This document shows positions 16,674-26,212 of a stretch of 35,243 nucleotides of DNA, piece after piece. The notes under the pieces were generated by a model. It made no database searches. It saw only the letters and a program-made list of their open reading frames with translations, and was not told where the DNA came from. The DNA lies in the NCBI GenBank assembly GCA_014859655.1, contig JACUTT010000021.1, positions 1-35,243 of the forward strand, read 5' to 3'. Numbering within the stretch: position 1 is the first letter of the stretch; each line of letters starts with the position of its first letter. Position numbers and translations under genes: made by a program. This stretch comes from Campylobacterales bacterium. Its GTDB lineage: Bacteria > Campylobacterota > Campylobacteria > Campylobacterales > Sulfurimonadaceae.

Positions 16674-17872
16674 ATAACACCCTCGTAAAATATATGGTGA
16701 AGCGATATCTTCGCTTTGACCAGGACCAGCCTTTTATCTTTCTTTCCGCACTTCTGGCTTTTTTGGGCATTCTTCTGGGTGTCATGGTGCTTATTATCGC
16801 TATGGCACTGATGAACGGTTTTGACGCGGAATTCAGAAAAAAACTCACTGTGATGAACTACCCCTTGACGATTGTTCCGAAGTTTTACGCTTCGGTGGAC
16901 AAGGCTCTGTATGAAGACCTCAGATCAGGCTTTCCGGAGCTTGCCTTCAGCCCTTATGTCGCTTCTCCTGTGATCGCGCGAAGAGGCTCGACGATGGAGG
17001 GAGGCTATCTCTTCGGTGTGGACCTGCAGGCAGAAGCTAAAGCGAACGCCGTAATTGCCAAGGCGGTGGAAGGCAAGAGCTTTGAAAAGTTCGATGTTAT
17101 CGTTGGCAAGACGCTCTTTGACGAACTCTATCTGAGCGACAGTGAGCGTTTGATGTATATCTTTACCCAGGCGGAGCCGGGAGGACTGACACTGACGCCA
17201 AAGATCAAGCGTTTTAAGGTGAACGGCTATTTTGACTCCGGTCTCTCCGCCTATGACAAGGCCTACCATTATACCTCTCTGTCGGCTCTTCAGACGATTA
17301 TGAACCTGCCAAAGAGCCAATATGACGGAATTCATATCTATTCTGAAAACCCGCATCAAGACATCAAGTTACTCGAAGCCTTTCTGCCTGACACGGTGCG
17401 TATAAAAGGGTGGTGGGAGGACAATGTCTCTTTCTTTTCCGCCTTGGAGCTGGAGAAACATGCCCTTTTCATTGTGCTGATGCTGATTATTTTGATCGCC
17501 GCAGTGAACATCATCTCTTCGCTTTTGATGACGGTGATGAATCGCCGCAGCGAGATCGCCCTTTTTATCTCTTTGGGTGCGAGCGAGGCGGAGGTGAAAA
17601 AGATTTTCCTGTACCTCGGCGTGATCATCGGCATTAGCGGCATCATCGCAGGAACGATCCTGGGACTGAGTGGCTTGTGGGTGCTTTCAAGCTTTGACAT
17701 CATCTCTCTGCCGGCAGATGTCTACGGGACCTCACGCCTGCCTTTGAAGCTCTCGGTGATAGACTTCATCTCTATTATCGCCGGGGCCTTTGTCATCGTG
17801 GTCCTCTCGGCCTGGTATCCGGCCAAAAAAGCGGCGCAGGTCGACGTGCTTAATGTGCTGAGAAACGAATAG
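16670..17872 (+). CDS. LolC/LolE-family lipoprotein-releasing ABC permease
   Basis: This 400-residue protein is the membrane subunit of the LolCDE transporter that extracts lipoproteins from the inner membrane and passes them to LolA. It has one N-terminal membrane segment (about 25-47, [20 protein letters not shown]), a large periplasmic domain (about 50-260), and an FtsX-like C-terminal half with three segments (about 263-290, 310-340, 363-385). It ends [17 protein letters not shown], typical of the family. The start is GTG at 16670, overlapping the secA stop. Whether it is LolC, LolE or a hybrid LolF cannot be settled; no second permease or lolD ATPase adjoins it. Confidence 0.88.
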   Translation: MNNTLVKYMVKRYLRFDQDQPFIFLSALLAFLGILLGVMVLIIAMALMNGFDAEFRKKLTVMNYPLTIVPKFYASVDKALYEDLRSGFPELAFSPYVASPVIARRGSTMEGGYLFGVDLQAEAKANAVIAKAVEGKSFEKFDVIVGKTLFDELYLSDSERLMYIFTQAEPGGLTLTPKIKRFKVNGYFDSGLSAYDKAYHYTSLSALQTIMNLPKSQYDGIHIYSENPHQDIKLLEAFLPDTVRIKGWWEDNVSFFSALELEKHALFIVLMLIILIAAVNIISSLLMTVMNRRSEIALFISLGASEAEVKKIFLYLGVIIGISGIIAGTILGLSGLWVLSSFDIISLPADVYGTSRLPLKLSVIDFISIIAGAFVIVVLSAWYPAKKAAQVDVLNVLRNE

Positions 17873-17885
17873 CCGGCAGTATAAA

Positions 17886-17902
17886 ACCTTTCATTGCAAA
17901 GG
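17886..17902 (-). terminator. weak terminator of the arsenic operon
   Basis: On the minus strand CCTTT-GCAATG-AAAGG is followed by TTTTAT, about 50 bases after the thioredoxin-like stop. The stem is only five pairs, so the call is tentative. It lies between convergent operons. Confidence 0.35.
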
Positions 17903-17952
17903 CACTTAGTACTTGGCCTGCTTCTTAGCGAAGTCAATACCAGGAAAGTCGC

Positions 17953-18189
17953 TTACTGCGCTTTGATCAGTGCTGCGATCTCGGCGACACTGAGGAGTTT
18001 TCCGGCGCTGATGACCTTGCCGTCGATGACAAGTGCGGGCGTGCTCATGACCGCGTAATCCATGATCTTTTGGATATCATCGACCTTTTCGATCTGGACA
18101 AATCTGCCGCTTTGTGCAACGGCCTGTTTTACAGCCTCTTCAAGGGCCTTACATTTGGAACAACCTGTTCCGAGGATCTCTATTTTCAT
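17953..18189 (-). CDS. small thioredoxin-like redox protein
   Basis: The 78-residue protein belongs to the small thioredoxin-fold family of archaeal/bacterial 'redox-active disulfide protein 2' (MTH895-like). The active site is GTGCSKCKALE with Cys10 and Cys13, near the N-terminus as in a minimal thioredoxin. The cis-Pro loop is MSTPALVIDGKV. No signal peptide is present, so it is cytoplasmic. It lies 9 bases downstream of an ArsP-like permease. In other genomes this pairing is common, and the protein is presumed to give redox help to the permease or to the arsenate reductase. Its electron donor is unknown. Confidence 0.88.
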   Translation of the reverse strand: MKIEILGTGCSKCKALEEAVKQAVAQSGRFVQIEKVDDIQKIMDYAVMSTPALVIDGKVISAGKLLSVAEIAALIKAQ

Positions 18190-18198
18190 TATTTTTCC

Positions 18199-19155
18199 TT
18201 ACAGTATGGCATTAAACAGGTAGCCGACAAGCAGTATGCCGAAACCGACAATCCCAAAGAAGATCGAAATGAGTTTAAGAGACAGGACTCTTTTGAGTAT
18301 CAGCGCTTCGGGAAGACTTAGGGCGACTACCGCCATCATAAAGGAGAGGGCGGTTCCCAGGAGCATCCCTTTTTCACTCAAGACCTCGACCAGGGGCAAG
18401 ATTCCCGCAGCATTGGAGTACATCGGTATTCCCATAACGACGGCGACAATAGGCGCATACCAGGCATTCCCGCCGGCGTAGTGCGTAATAAAATCGGCTG
18501 GGATATAGCCGTGGATAAAGGCACCGATCCCAACGCCTGCCAAGACGTAGAGGTATATCTTTTTAAAGATATCGACCGTATACTCCCATGCTTCCCGCGC
18601 TCTGTGCTGAAAAAGAAGCTCTTCTGACGTATAGCTGATGTCGCCAATCTCTTTGACTTCGATCAGCACCTCTTTTTCAAGCTTCAGCGCGCCGATGATG
18701 AGTCCGGAAACGATCGCGATGAGCAGGCCGACGAGCACATACAAAAGCGCTATCTTCCATCCAAACAAGGAGAGCAGCAGCGCGATCACCACCGCATCGC
18801 CCAAAGGCGCAGAGATAAGATAGCTAAAGGTTACTCCCAACGGAATGCGTGCCTGTAAAAACCCCAGAAAGAGTGGGATCGCCGAACAGGAACAGAAGGG
18901 GGTGATGACTCCGAAAATAGCCGCCAGCACATGTCCTGTCAGCTTATGCTTCCCGCTGATGTAAAGCCGTGCCTTTTCTACAGGAAAGTAGCTTCGAAGA
19001 AGGGTCACCAGATAGATGATGCCAAGCAGAAGAATGAAGATCTTGACGGTGTCATAGACGAAAAAGTGCAGGGCAGTGCCGAGGGCACTCTCTTCATGCA
19101 GACCCAGCACCTCAAAAACAAAGCGGCCGCTAAGGCTGTCGAGCCAGTCAAACAT
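18199..19155 (-). CDS. ArsP/DUF318-family permease
   Basis: The 318-residue integral membrane protein belongs to the DUF318 permease family that includes ArsP, an exporter of trivalent organoarsenicals in Campylobacter. About eight hydrophobic segments are visible in two halves separated by a charged cytoplasmic loop (about 160-205). The signature TPFCSCSAIPLFLGFLQARIPLGV in the first half contains a Cys pair (FCSC) expected to bind the metalloid. The second half repeats the pattern at MGIPMYSNAAGILPLVE. The ATG overlaps the arsC stop region by 8 bases. The arsC partner and the operator favour an arsenic role, but the substrate could be another soft metal or a thiol compound. Confidence 0.85.
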   Translation of the reverse strand: MFDWLDSLSGRFVFEVLGLHEESALGTALHFFVYDTVKIFILLLGIIYLVTLLRSYFPVEKARLYISGKHKLTGHVLAAIFGVITPFCSCSAIPLFLGFLQARIPLGVTFSYLISAPLGDAVVIALLLSLFGWKIALLYVLVGLLIAIVSGLIIGALKLEKEVLIEVKEIGDISYTSEELLFQHRAREAWEYTVDIFKKIYLYVLAGVGIGAFIHGYIPADFITHYAGGNAWYAPIVAVVMGIPMYSNAAGILPLVEVLSEKGMLLGTALSFMMAVVALSLPEALILKRVLSLKLISIFFGIVGFGILLVGYLFNAIL

Positions 19156-19552
19156 CCAAGGCCTTTCTTAGAGCAGGAAGCAGCTTCTCTTCGATCAGGG
19201 CCAGGGTCTTGACATACTCCTGCTCCGCTTTGCCGCTGGGGTCTTCAAAGGCGATATGGATCGTCTTGACAGCCTTTGGGAACATCGGGCAGGTCTCATG
19301 GGCATGGTCGCAAACGGTGACGACGAGGTCAAAGGGGGTGTCGATGACGGTCTCGATCAGTTTGGAGTGATACGCCTCTCTCCAGTAGCCTTTGGACTCC
19401 AGCAATGCCTGAGCGTGGGGGTTGACCCTGCCGCTGGCTTTGACGCCTGAGCTTTGGGCAAATACACGATCTCCCATCTTTGTATTGATCAGCGCTTCGG
19501 CCATGATGGAGCGGCAGCTGTTACCGGTACAGAGGATAAGGACATTTTTCAT
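19148..19552 (-). CDS. arsC: Arsenate reductase, thioredoxin-coupled (LMW phosphatase type)
   Basis: The enzyme reduces arsenate to arsenite through a Cys relay and is recycled by thioredoxin. The 134-residue protein has the phosphatase-like P-loop LCTGNSCRS (Cys8 nucleophile, Cys13) and the resolving pair in VCDHAHETCP (Cys81, Cys88). This spacing matches the Staphylococcus pI258 ArsC class. HIAFEDPSGK carries the general acid Asp. The start was set at the ATG at 19552, with AAAGG upstream; an earlier in-frame start at 19600 lies at the promoter and is rejected. It is the first gene of a three-gene operon with the ArsP-like permease and thioredoxin-like protein. Confidence 0.93.
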   Translation of the reverse strand: MKNVLILCTGNSCRSIMAEALINTKMGDRVFAQSSGVKASGRVNPHAQALLESKGYWREAYHSKLIETVIDTPFDLVVTVCDHAHETCPMFPKAVKTIHIAFEDPSGKAEQEYVKTLALIEEKLLPALRKALDV

Positions 19553-19589
19553 GAGAGGACCTTTGCAGTGATGAACTTTATGAAAAAGT

Positions 19590-19629
19590 ATTCTATCCAA
19601 ATAAAATCAATAAATCAATATGTATTGAT
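19590..19629 (-). promoter_or_regulatory. arsC promoter with ArsR/SmtB-type operator
   Basis: On the minus strand -35 TTGATT (19613-19618) and -10 TAGAAT (19590-19595) are separated by exactly 17 bases. A perfect inverted repeat ATCAATA-TG-TATTGAT (19614-19629) covers the -35. AATCAA also recurs 8 bases away (19605-19610). Position and sequence fit binding by an ArsR-family repressor that leaves when arsenite or another thiophilic metal binds. No arsR gene is present in the window. Confidence 0.7.
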
Positions 19630-19672
19630 ATTTAGAGAGAAAATAGATGCGCGGCTATAGCAGGAGCGGTGC

Positions 19673-22600
19673 TTACTCTTTGCTCGTGTTGCTCTCGCCG
19701 CTCTCAAAGATATCAAAGACTTTGAAGGGCAGGGTGATGGTACGCTTGATGATGTTATAGGGGGCTACGATGATACTCTTGGCTACGGCACTTTCGACCT
19801 TGGGATCGCTCAAGTCGCCATGGACTCTTAGGGTGGTGGAGACGGTCTCATCGCCGAAGATAATGTAGCCGATCAGCGGGATGTTCTTTGCAGCACTTCC
19901 GATTTTCGTCTTAACCTCCATTAGTAGGTCAATGCTGTCTTTGTCCAAATCAGATTTTCCCTCCGCCGTGATGGTGAGCTCTTTGGCGCTGATCTTTGTC
20001 CCCTTGATAAAAATCTTGTTGTTATCGAAAACAAACTGCGAATACATCTCGCTGACTTTGAGCCCTTTTTTGGAGTAGCCGGGGACAGAAAAGGTGACCA
20101 GCGATGGAATGGTGTTGAAAAAAGCGAGAGCGTTGTTTAAGACGGTATAGTCTTTGATGGTGGTGTTGTCTATTCGGGTCACCCCTTCAAACTGGTCAAA
20201 ATTTCCCTCTCCCATAAACGAGAGAAGGCCGCCTTGAAAAGTAGAGAACTTGAAAAGCCGGTTGATAAAGGTGTCGTCAAGTTCGCGTCCGAAAACAGAG
20301 AAGTCGTTCCCCTGACTTTGAAACAATATGCCGCCATTCTTGTAGATAAGCTCCGCATGAATAGATGAAGAGTTGATGTCGATATCGATGCTGTCTGAGA
20401 TGATCTTTCGCTGTGAGTCGCCCAGGATGATGCTGCATGCCTTCGTCTTTACTTTCAGCTGAACATCCCCCTTTTCCTCGCTGTTATTGATGAACTTCAG
20501 ATAGTCGCGGATGGGAAAAAGGTTGAACTCCAGATTTGAAGCGGTGACTCTGCCCTTTTCTCGGTATACCAGGTCAAGCTGATCGTTGATGCGAAGTGTT
20601 GCCGTCTTGTTTTGGTAATCGCCTTTGATGGTGTACTCTTTTACCTCTTTGTTGTTTTTAGAAAGCAGGGGATGAAAATCTTTGATCTGTATATCCACAC
20701 CAAGTTGCTCACCGATAAGGGTCAGGTTGGCACGCCCGGCTTTGATATCATAGCGTTGCATCAGGCCCGAGTAGGGATAGATCTTGGAGAACTCTTCTAC
20801 ATTAAGCCCAAGGTTCCCCTTCTTGTCTATGAGAGCATGCACATTATAAGAGTTGATATCAAGATAGTGCTCGTCCAGACGTTTTTCATACAAGATCTCA
20901 AAGGAGGGCTCGATATAGAGATGTTTTTTTGAGACAAAGATGCTCTTTTTAAGCTGAAATATTGCCTTTTGTGAGCCTAATCGATGGCGCATAGAGACCT
21001 CTGCAGTGAAATCATCATCAAAAGCGATACTGGTAGAGCTCAACTCCGCATACACATTGCTAAAACGAAGCTGTGCAGGTTTGAGTACGATACGGTGTTT
21101 GTTTAGCAAAAAAGTTGTTTCGGAAGGCAGGCTTAAGCGGGTCTCGTTCTGTGCGTGTTTCAGTGTCAGCGCAAGCTTCTTCTCTTTTGTTGAAAACTCA
21201 AGCTCTTTACCTTTGTAAAGCAGGTTGCTAAGGCTTATATCAAGATCTGCAAGGCCCTCTTTTGGATCAAAAGATCCACTGATACTTGCATCGGCAAGAT
21301 TTTCAGCATGAAGTATAAGTGCCTCTGTTATATAAGCCTTGGAACTGAACTTGAGCGGGAAGAAGAGCTTGTTGGCATCGAGAGTGAGTATCTGCTCATT
21401 TAAAGCCCAGCGTGTTTTTGCGAAGCTAAGCGTTTGCGAGTTTTTTGAAAACTGCAGCTGCAGCCTGGTCACCGGACTTAACAGTTTCAGCTGTGTCTGC
21501 TCTGAGAGGGCGAGTTCAAGCTTTTCTACGTCAAAGAAGAACGTTCCTCTGAGCTCATGCAAGTCAATGTTTCCATTGACTTTAGCCGAGAGGGTCTTTT
21601 CATATGTAACATCAGCAGTATCGATACTTAAGTAGTTTTTGTGCAGTCTGACGGCGGCATTTTTTATATTAGACTCGACTCCGGCAAAGATGACATCAGA
21701 GTCTTTGACAAAGAACTCCCCCGAAGCAGAGGCCTCTTCTGTGCCCAGGTTAATATTGATTTTGAGGTGGGCATCCGTAGTCCCGTTTTTTTGCAGCAGA
21801 GGCAGAGGTATGTTGTAGGCATTGACAATATCAACGACATCCTGTTCCAGCCTTGTTTTTGCAGTGAGATCAATCTCAAGCCACGCCTGAGCGTTTGAAA
21901 AATCGATTTTGACATGGCCACTGTCTAGGACATGGTCGTTGTAGCTGGGCTGATTTGACTTGATAGTCAAGATATTTTTTGAAAAATAGGCATCGGCTTC
22001 TTTGGCGATGATAGGTGATAGCGATGCATTGAAGGTGTAGACGAGATCTTTTTCCTGTGCATGCAAGAAGAGGGTGTCGAGGATCTTTTGCGGATCGTGA
22101 TAGACGTAGATGCCTTTAGCCAAGAGAAGTTGGTAACTGGAGGCTTTGTTGTGCTCAATGATCCATTTGGAGATGCTCTTTTTAAGCCCAAACAGATCGA
22201 CAACAGGCGCCAGATCCGTAAGTATATCAGAGGAGGCCGTAAAGGCGAGGGCATTTCCATCCTCTTTGGCATAAAGCTCGATATGCGCAGCCTTGTTTAC
22301 AGAGACGGTAAAGTGCGCATAGTTTACGGCATCTTTGAAATCAACAACAGCATGTGAGCGGATAGAGATATTGCTTGGTTTATGCCTGAAGTGGGGCATA
22401 TCTATAATAAAAAAATCATCGTATGCCCGGTAGTTCACAACAGCTTCTATCTCATCGCTTGTTATGCGAAGACTGTTCTCTTCCTTGCGCTGCGCTGCGT
22501 CGTTGTAACTAAGAGTAACTCTGATGGCGTCGACATTTAACTCTTCTATAACAAATGACTGGAAGTTTTTACGGGCAAAGTTGATGAGGGAGTGCACTCT

Positions 22601-22861
22601 TAGGCTTTTTTCTATAGAAAAGCTCTCTTCTTCAGTGTTACCTAAGGAGACATCTATCCGCTTGGCATGGAAGATAAGCTTTTTATCTAGTTTAATGTAT
22701 AATTTCTCTGCTTTAAACTGAGGCAAAACAAAATTTTCAACTGAAATTCCATACGACAAAAGAGCATAAAGAATGACACTGAAAGAAAAAATAAAAGCAA
22801 ATAAACTATATATAGCAAACTGGATTTTTGATATGATATTGCTTATTGTAGTGCTCATCAT
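19673..22861 (-). CDS. large AsmA-like (YhdP/TamB superfamily) envelope protein
   Basis: The 1062-residue protein has one N-terminal membrane anchor (about 14-38, AIYSLFAFIFSFSVILYALL), and the rest is predicted to lie in the periplasm as repeated beta-strand units. The C-terminus (VFDNNKIFIKGTKISAKELTITAEGKSDLDKDSIDLLMEVKT, then IPLIGYIIFGDE) is the AsmA-like C-terminal domain found in YhdP/DUF3971 proteins. These are thought to form long grooves that move phospholipids from inner to outer membrane. The ATG at 22861 has AAGG upstream, and no better start exists because the anchor lies at the very N-terminus. As a result the first 89 bases overlap the 5' end of mltG on the other strand. Direct substrate evidence is lacking. 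Confidence 0.78.
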   Translation of the reverse strand: MMSTTISNIISKIQFAIYSLFAFIFSFSVILYALLSYGISVENFVLPQFKAEKLYIKLDKKLIFHAKRIDVSLGNTEEESFSIEKSLRVHSLINFARKNFQSFVIEELNVDAIRVTLSYNDAAQRKEENSLRITSDEIEAVVNYRAYDDFFIIDMPHFRHKPSNISIRSHAVVDFKDAVNYAHFTVSVNKAAHIELYAKEDGNALAFTASSDILTDLAPVVDLFGLKKSISKWIIEHNKASSYQLLLAKGIYVYHDPQKILDTLFLHAQEKDLVYTFNASLSPIIAKEADAYFSKNILTIKSNQPSYNDHVLDSGHVKIDFSNAQAWLEIDLTAKTRLEQDVVDIVNAYNIPLPLLQKNGTTDAHLKININLGTEEASASGEFFVKDSDVIFAGVESNIKNAAVRLHKNYLSIDTADVTYEKTLSAKVNGNIDLHELRGTFFFDVEKLELALSEQTQLKLLSPVTRLQLQFSKNSQTLSFAKTRWALNEQILTLDANKLFFPLKFSSKAYITEALILHAENLADASISGSFDPKEGLADLDISLSNLLYKGKELEFSTKEKKLALTLKHAQNETRLSLPSETTFLLNKHRIVLKPAQLRFSNVYAELSSTSIAFDDDFTAEVSMRHRLGSQKAIFQLKKSIFVSKKHLYIEPSFEILYEKRLDEHYLDINSYNVHALIDKKGNLGLNVEEFSKIYPYSGLMQRYDIKAGRANLTLIGEQLGVDIQIKDFHPLLSKNNKEVKEYTIKGDYQNKTATLRINDQLDLVYREKGRVTASNLEFNLFPIRDYLKFINNSEEKGDVQLKVKTKACSIILGDSQRKIISDSIDIDINSSSIHAELIYKNGGILFQSQGNDFSVFGRELDDTFINRLFKFSTFQGGLLSFMGEGNFDQFEGVTRIDNTTIKDYTVLNNALAFFNTIPSLVTFSVPGYSKKGLKVSEMYSQFVFDNNKIFIKGTKISAKELTITAEGKSDLDKDSIDLLMEVKTKIGSAAKNIPLIGYIIFGDETVSTTLRVHGDLSDPKVESAVAKSIIVAPYNIIKRTITLPFKVFDIFESGESNTSKE
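22698..22703 (+). promoter_or_regulatory. -10 box for mltG inside the AsmA-like gene
   Basis: TATAAT lies about 70 bases before the mltG start, within the opposite-strand AsmA-like coding sequence. No -35 is visible. Confidence 0.45.
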
Positions 22862-23735
22862 TTATTACCTTGCCCAGCCTCTTCAAACCGCTAAGGTGCT
22901 TTATGTGCCCTCGGGGTCAATAAGTGCGATTATAACACATCTGCAGGCAAAAAATATTACGCTTAGCTCCGCAGACCGCATATTTTTAAGATTGATAGGA
23001 ATGCCGCAGCAGGGGTGGATATATATGGGTGAGACTGAGATGACGCACGGGGATTTTCTTTACAAACTGACAAAATCCAAGGCGGCGATGAAAGCGGTGA
23101 CGCTGATTCCGGGTGAAACAAGCTACCAATTCTCCGTGCAGCTTGCTGATGAGCTGGGTTTGGACGCGCAGAAGCTCTACAAAGAGTTCAGCACATTGGC
23201 ACACTACGAAGAGGGCGCATTGGTGCCGGACACCTATCATCTGCCTCTGGGCATAGACGAAAGAAGGGCCGCCCTGCATCTTCTGCGCGCTTCGTATCAG
23301 CGTCACAAGGCCTGGTCTGAAAAGATCTTCGGTACCTATAATAAAAAGAGTTGGCAAAAGTACCTCATAATCGCCTCTGTCATCCAAAAAGAAGCGGCCA
23401 ACAAAGAGGAGATGCCCGTTGTCGCCTCGGTTATTTATAACCGTTTGAAGAAGGGCATGAAGCTGCAGATGGACGGCACCTTGAATTATGGAAAATATTC
23501 GCACGAAAAGATCACAGCGCAGCGAATCCGCGAGGACGCGAGTCTATACAATACCTACAAATACAAAGGCTTGCCTCCTCACCCTGTGTGCAATGTTGAG
23601 CTCGATGCCATCAAAGCAGCTATTTTTCCGCGCAAAACGGAGTACCTTTATTTTATGAAGGGCAAAAATGGAAGGCATGATTTCTCGCGTTACTATTCTA
23701 CACATTTAAGCAATATACATAGTGCTACAAAATGA
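22773..23735 (+). CDS. mltG: Endolytic murein transglycosylase MltG
   Basis: MltG (YceG-like) cuts nascent glycan strands and so sets their length. The 320-residue protein has an N-terminal membrane anchor (about 17-34), a LysM-like region containing VLYVPSGSISAII, and the catalytic stretch LIIASVIQKEAANKEEMPVVASVIYNRL. The conserved Glu in this motif is E207. The following KGMKLQMDGTLNYG and GLPPHPVCNVELDAIKAA are diagnostic. The length fits the family. The start at 22773 has only a weak AAAGA site; a later Met (codon 21) would cut into the membrane segment. It diverges from the AsmA-like gene with an 89-base overlap. Confidence 0.93.
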   Translation: MTLKEKIKANKLYIANWIFDMILLIVVLIIYYLAQPLQTAKVLYVPSGSISAIITHLQAKNITLSSADRIFLRLIGMPQQGWIYMGETEMTHGDFLYKLTKSKAAMKAVTLIPGETSYQFSVQLADELGLDAQKLYKEFSTLAHYEEGALVPDTYHLPLGIDERRAALHLLRASYQRHKAWSEKIFGTYNKKSWQKYLIIASVIQKEAANKEEMPVVASVIYNRLKKGMKLQMDGTLNYGKYSHEKITAQRIREDASLYNTYKYKGLPPHPVCNVELDAIKAAIFPRKTEYLYFMKGKNGRHDFSRYYSTHLSNIHSATK

Positions 23736-23759
23736 AACAAAGTGGAAAAAGCTCTGCAT

Positions 23760-23803
23760 TATAATTGCTATTAGTGCGCAAAAAAAACTTAAAGTGCTAT
23801 GAT
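23760..23803 (+). promoter_or_regulatory. candidate promoters for isocitrate dehydrogenase
   Basis: Two possible -10 boxes precede the gene: TATAAT at 23760-23765 and an extended TGC-TATGAT ending at 23803. The second gives a leader of about 27 bases, the first of about 65. Which is used cannot be told. Confidence 0.4.
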
Positions 23804-23836
23804 TTTGGAATATAAAAATGAACCAGAAGGAACATC

Positions 23837-26011
23837 ATGTCTAAAATTATTTGGTCAGTCATTGACGAGGCTCCAGCTTTGGCAACTTACTCGCTTTTGC
23901 CTATCGTTAGAGCGTTCACTAAGGCAGCAGGCGTGGAGGTAGTTACCAGTGATATCTCACTTGCAGGTAGAGTTCTGGCAGCTATGGGATTGGCTGAAGA
24001 TGAGTTGTCTAAACTAGGCGAAGTTGTATTGCAAGATGATGCCAACATCATTAAGCTTCCAAATGTCTCTGCATCTGTCGGACAGCTGAAAGATTGTATT
24101 GCGGAACTTCAGGCTCAAGGTTATGATATTCCAAACTTTCCTGAAAATCCGGCAAACGATGAAGAAAAAGCTATCAGAGCCAAATACAATGTTTGTTTAG
24201 GTTCAGCCGTTAACCCGGTACTTCGCGAAGGTAACTCCGATCGTCGTGCAGCAGCAGCGGTTAAGAAGTTTGCTCAAAAGAACCCGCACAAGCTTAGAGC
24301 TTTTGCTGAGAATTCCAAAGCCTATGTTGCACATATGGAAGGAAATGGCGATTTCTACGGTAACGAAAAATCAGTTACTATGAACAAAGGCCAAAAAGTC
24401 ACTATCGCGCTTAATGGCAAAGAGTTGGCATGTATCGACGCCCTTGACAAAGAGATCCTTGACGGTACCTATATGTCCGTAAAAGCCCTAAGAGCATTTA
24501 TCCAAAAAACCATCGATGATGCAAGAGCAAAAGGTGTTTTATGGTCAATCCACCTTAAAGCAACAATGATGAAGATCTCTGACCCTATCATGTTCGGTCA
24601 CGCGTTTGAAGTCTTCTTTCAAGACGTGTTTGCCAAATATGCGGATACATTTGCAGAGCTGAAAGTTAACCCTAACCAAGGCATGAGTGACCTAGAGAAG
24701 AAAATCAAAGGCCACGCGCTAGAAGCAGAGATCAAAGCTGCATTCCAGGCGGTAGTCGACTCTGATAACCCTCAGATCGCTATGGTTGACTCTGACAAAG
24801 GCACGACTAACTTCAATGCCTCAAACGATGTCATTATCGATGCTTCTATGCCAGTTGTCGTACGTGAAGGCGGCAAGCAGTGGAATAGAAAAGGCGAGGC
24901 AGTAGAGTGTGTGGCCGTTGTTCCTGACAGTACTTATGCAATGTTCCATGCAGAGATGGTCGCTGACTGTGTTAAAAACGGCCAGTATGATGTGTCTACA
25001 ATGGGTAACGTTGCAAACGTCGGTCTTATGGCACAAAAAGCTGAAGAGTATGGTTCTCACCCGACTACATTTGAACTTGCAGAAGCGGGCAAGGTTACGG
25101 TAACAGCTGAAGACGGAACAGAGCTTATGGCATTCGACTGCGAAGCCGGCGATATCTGGAGAATGTCTCGTGCAAAAGATGTCCCGATCAAAGACTGGGT
25201 ACGTTTGGCAGTTGAGCGTGCTCGTCTTACAGGCCTTCCAACAGTGTTTTGGTTAGACGAAGAGCGTGCTCACGATGCCGAAATGATCAAAAAAGTAAAA
25301 GAGTATTTAAAAGATCACGATACATCAGGCCTAGAGATGCCGTTTATGAATATCACAGATGCTACACGCTATACCAATGCCCGTGTGCGTGAAGGCAAAG
25401 ACACTATCTCAGTTACAGGTAACGTCCTTCGTGACCACTTGACAGACATGTACCCGATCTTGGAGCTAGGAACATCTGCAAAGATGCTTTCTATCGTTCC
25501 TTTGCTCGCCGGCGGCGGTCTGTATGAGACAGGTGCGGGCGGTTCTGCTCCTAAGCACGTTGATCAGTTCCTGGCTGAGGGTCATCTTCGCTGGGATTCA
25601 CTTGGCGAGATCCTGGCACTTGCAGAGTCTTTGCGTTTCATCGGTAACAAAAAATCCGATGAGAAGGTAAAAGCACTTACGGCTGCACTGGATGTTGCTA
25701 ATGATGCTTACCTTGACAATAACAAAGAGCCATCGCGCAAATGTGGCGAGCCGGATAATAAGGCGTCTCACTTCTATGTAGCGCAGTACTGGGCAAAAGC
25801 ATTGGCTGAAGGCAAGAACGCTGAACTTGCTGCCAAGTTTGCACCGCTTGCCAAAGCATTGGTTGACAATGAAGAGAAGATCATGTCTGAGCTTTTGGCT
25901 TCTGAGGGTTCGCCTAAAGACATCGGCGGCTATTTCCACCCGGATGCTGCTAAAACAGAAAAAGCGATGCGCCCTTCTGCAACGCTAAATGCTATAATCG
26001 ACAGCATCTAA
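23837..26011 (+). CDS. icd: Isocitrate dehydrogenase, NADP-dependent, monomeric type
   Basis: The enzyme interconverts isocitrate and 2-oxoglutarate plus CO2. In autotrophic Campylobacterota it works in the carboxylating direction of the reductive TCA cycle. The 724-residue length and the N-terminus [27 protein letters not shown] identify the large monomeric class (IDH-II), unrelated in length to the ~420-residue dimeric type. Conserved stretches include [20 protein letters not shown] (substrate-binding Ser/Asn/Arg), [20 protein letters not shown] and [31 protein letters not shown]. The ATG follows AGAAGGAAC. It has its own promoter and terminator and is followed by the rest of the cycle genes. 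Confidence 0.97.
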   Translation: MSKIIWSVIDEAPALATYSLLPIVRAFTKAAGVEVVTSDISLAGRVLAAMGLAEDELSKLGEVVLQDDANIIKLPNVSASVGQLKDCIAELQAQGYDIPNFPENPANDEEKAIRAKYNVCLGSAVNPVLREGNSDRRAAAAVKKFAQKNPHKLRAFAENSKAYVAHMEGNGDFYGNEKSVTMNKGQKVTIALNGKELACIDALDKEILDGTYMSVKALRAFIQKTIDDARAKGVLWSIHLKATMMKISDPIMFGHAFEVFFQDVFAKYADTFAELKVNPNQGMSDLEKKIKGHALEAEIKAAFQAVVDSDNPQIAMVDSDKGTTNFNASNDVIIDASMPVVVREGGKQWNRKGEAVECVAVVPDSTYAMFHAEMVADCVKNGQYDVSTMGNVANVGLMAQKAEEYGSHPTTFELAEAGKVTVTAEDGTELMAFDCEAGDIWRMSRAKDVPIKDWVRLAVERARLTGLPTVFWLDEERAHDAEMIKKVKEYLKDHDTSGLEMPFMNITDATRYTNARVREGKDTISVTGNVLRDHLTDMYPILELGTSAKMLSIVPLLAGGGLYETGAGGSAPKHVDQFLAEGHLRWDSLGEILALAESLRFIGNKKSDEKVKALTAALDVANDAYLDNNKEPSRKCGEPDNKASHFYVAQYWAKALAEGKNAELAAKFAPLAKALVDNEEKIMSELLASEGSPKDIGGYFHPDAAKTEKAMRPSATLNAIIDSI

Positions 26012-26026
26012 GTTCACAAAGAAGAT

Positions 26027-26060
26027 AAAACAGGAGCTTCGGTTCTTGTTTTGTTTTTTT
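26027..26060 (+). terminator. rho-independent terminator after icd
   Basis: AAAACAGGAGC pairs with GTTCTTGTTTT around a TTCG tetraloop, followed by a T-run (TTGTTTTTTT). It separates icd from the mdh operon. Confidence 0.85.
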
Positions 26061-26135
26061 CAGCTGACCCAAGGGCTGGCTGGAAAAGACAAAAAGTCTT
26101 TAAGTTCAACAATCAGTGTTCGGCCTGTCTTGATG

Positions 26136-26141
26136 TATACT
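26136..26141 (+). promoter_or_regulatory. -10 box for the mdh-oorC operon
   Basis: TATACT lies about 72 bases before mdh and after the icd terminator, so the operon has its own promoter. The leader is fairly long, with no obvious conserved fold. Confidence 0.45.
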
Positions 26142-26212
26142 TAATCGTTGTGTGTTCGCACGTATCATTTAAGTGTATTGAGAAGGTGACGAACCTAAAG
26201 AAGGAAAAATAA

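Noticed and set aside
23743-23757. GG-N10-GC arrangement like a sigma-54 promoter before isocitrate dehydrogenase
   Set aside because: Only the GG and GC(A) match; the CAC and TT positions do not, and two sigma-70 type -10 boxes lie nearby.
26060-26212. Possible riboswitch in the mdh leader
   Set aside because: Only a short weak hairpin (AAGAC/GTCTT) is visible, with no conserved riboswitch core.
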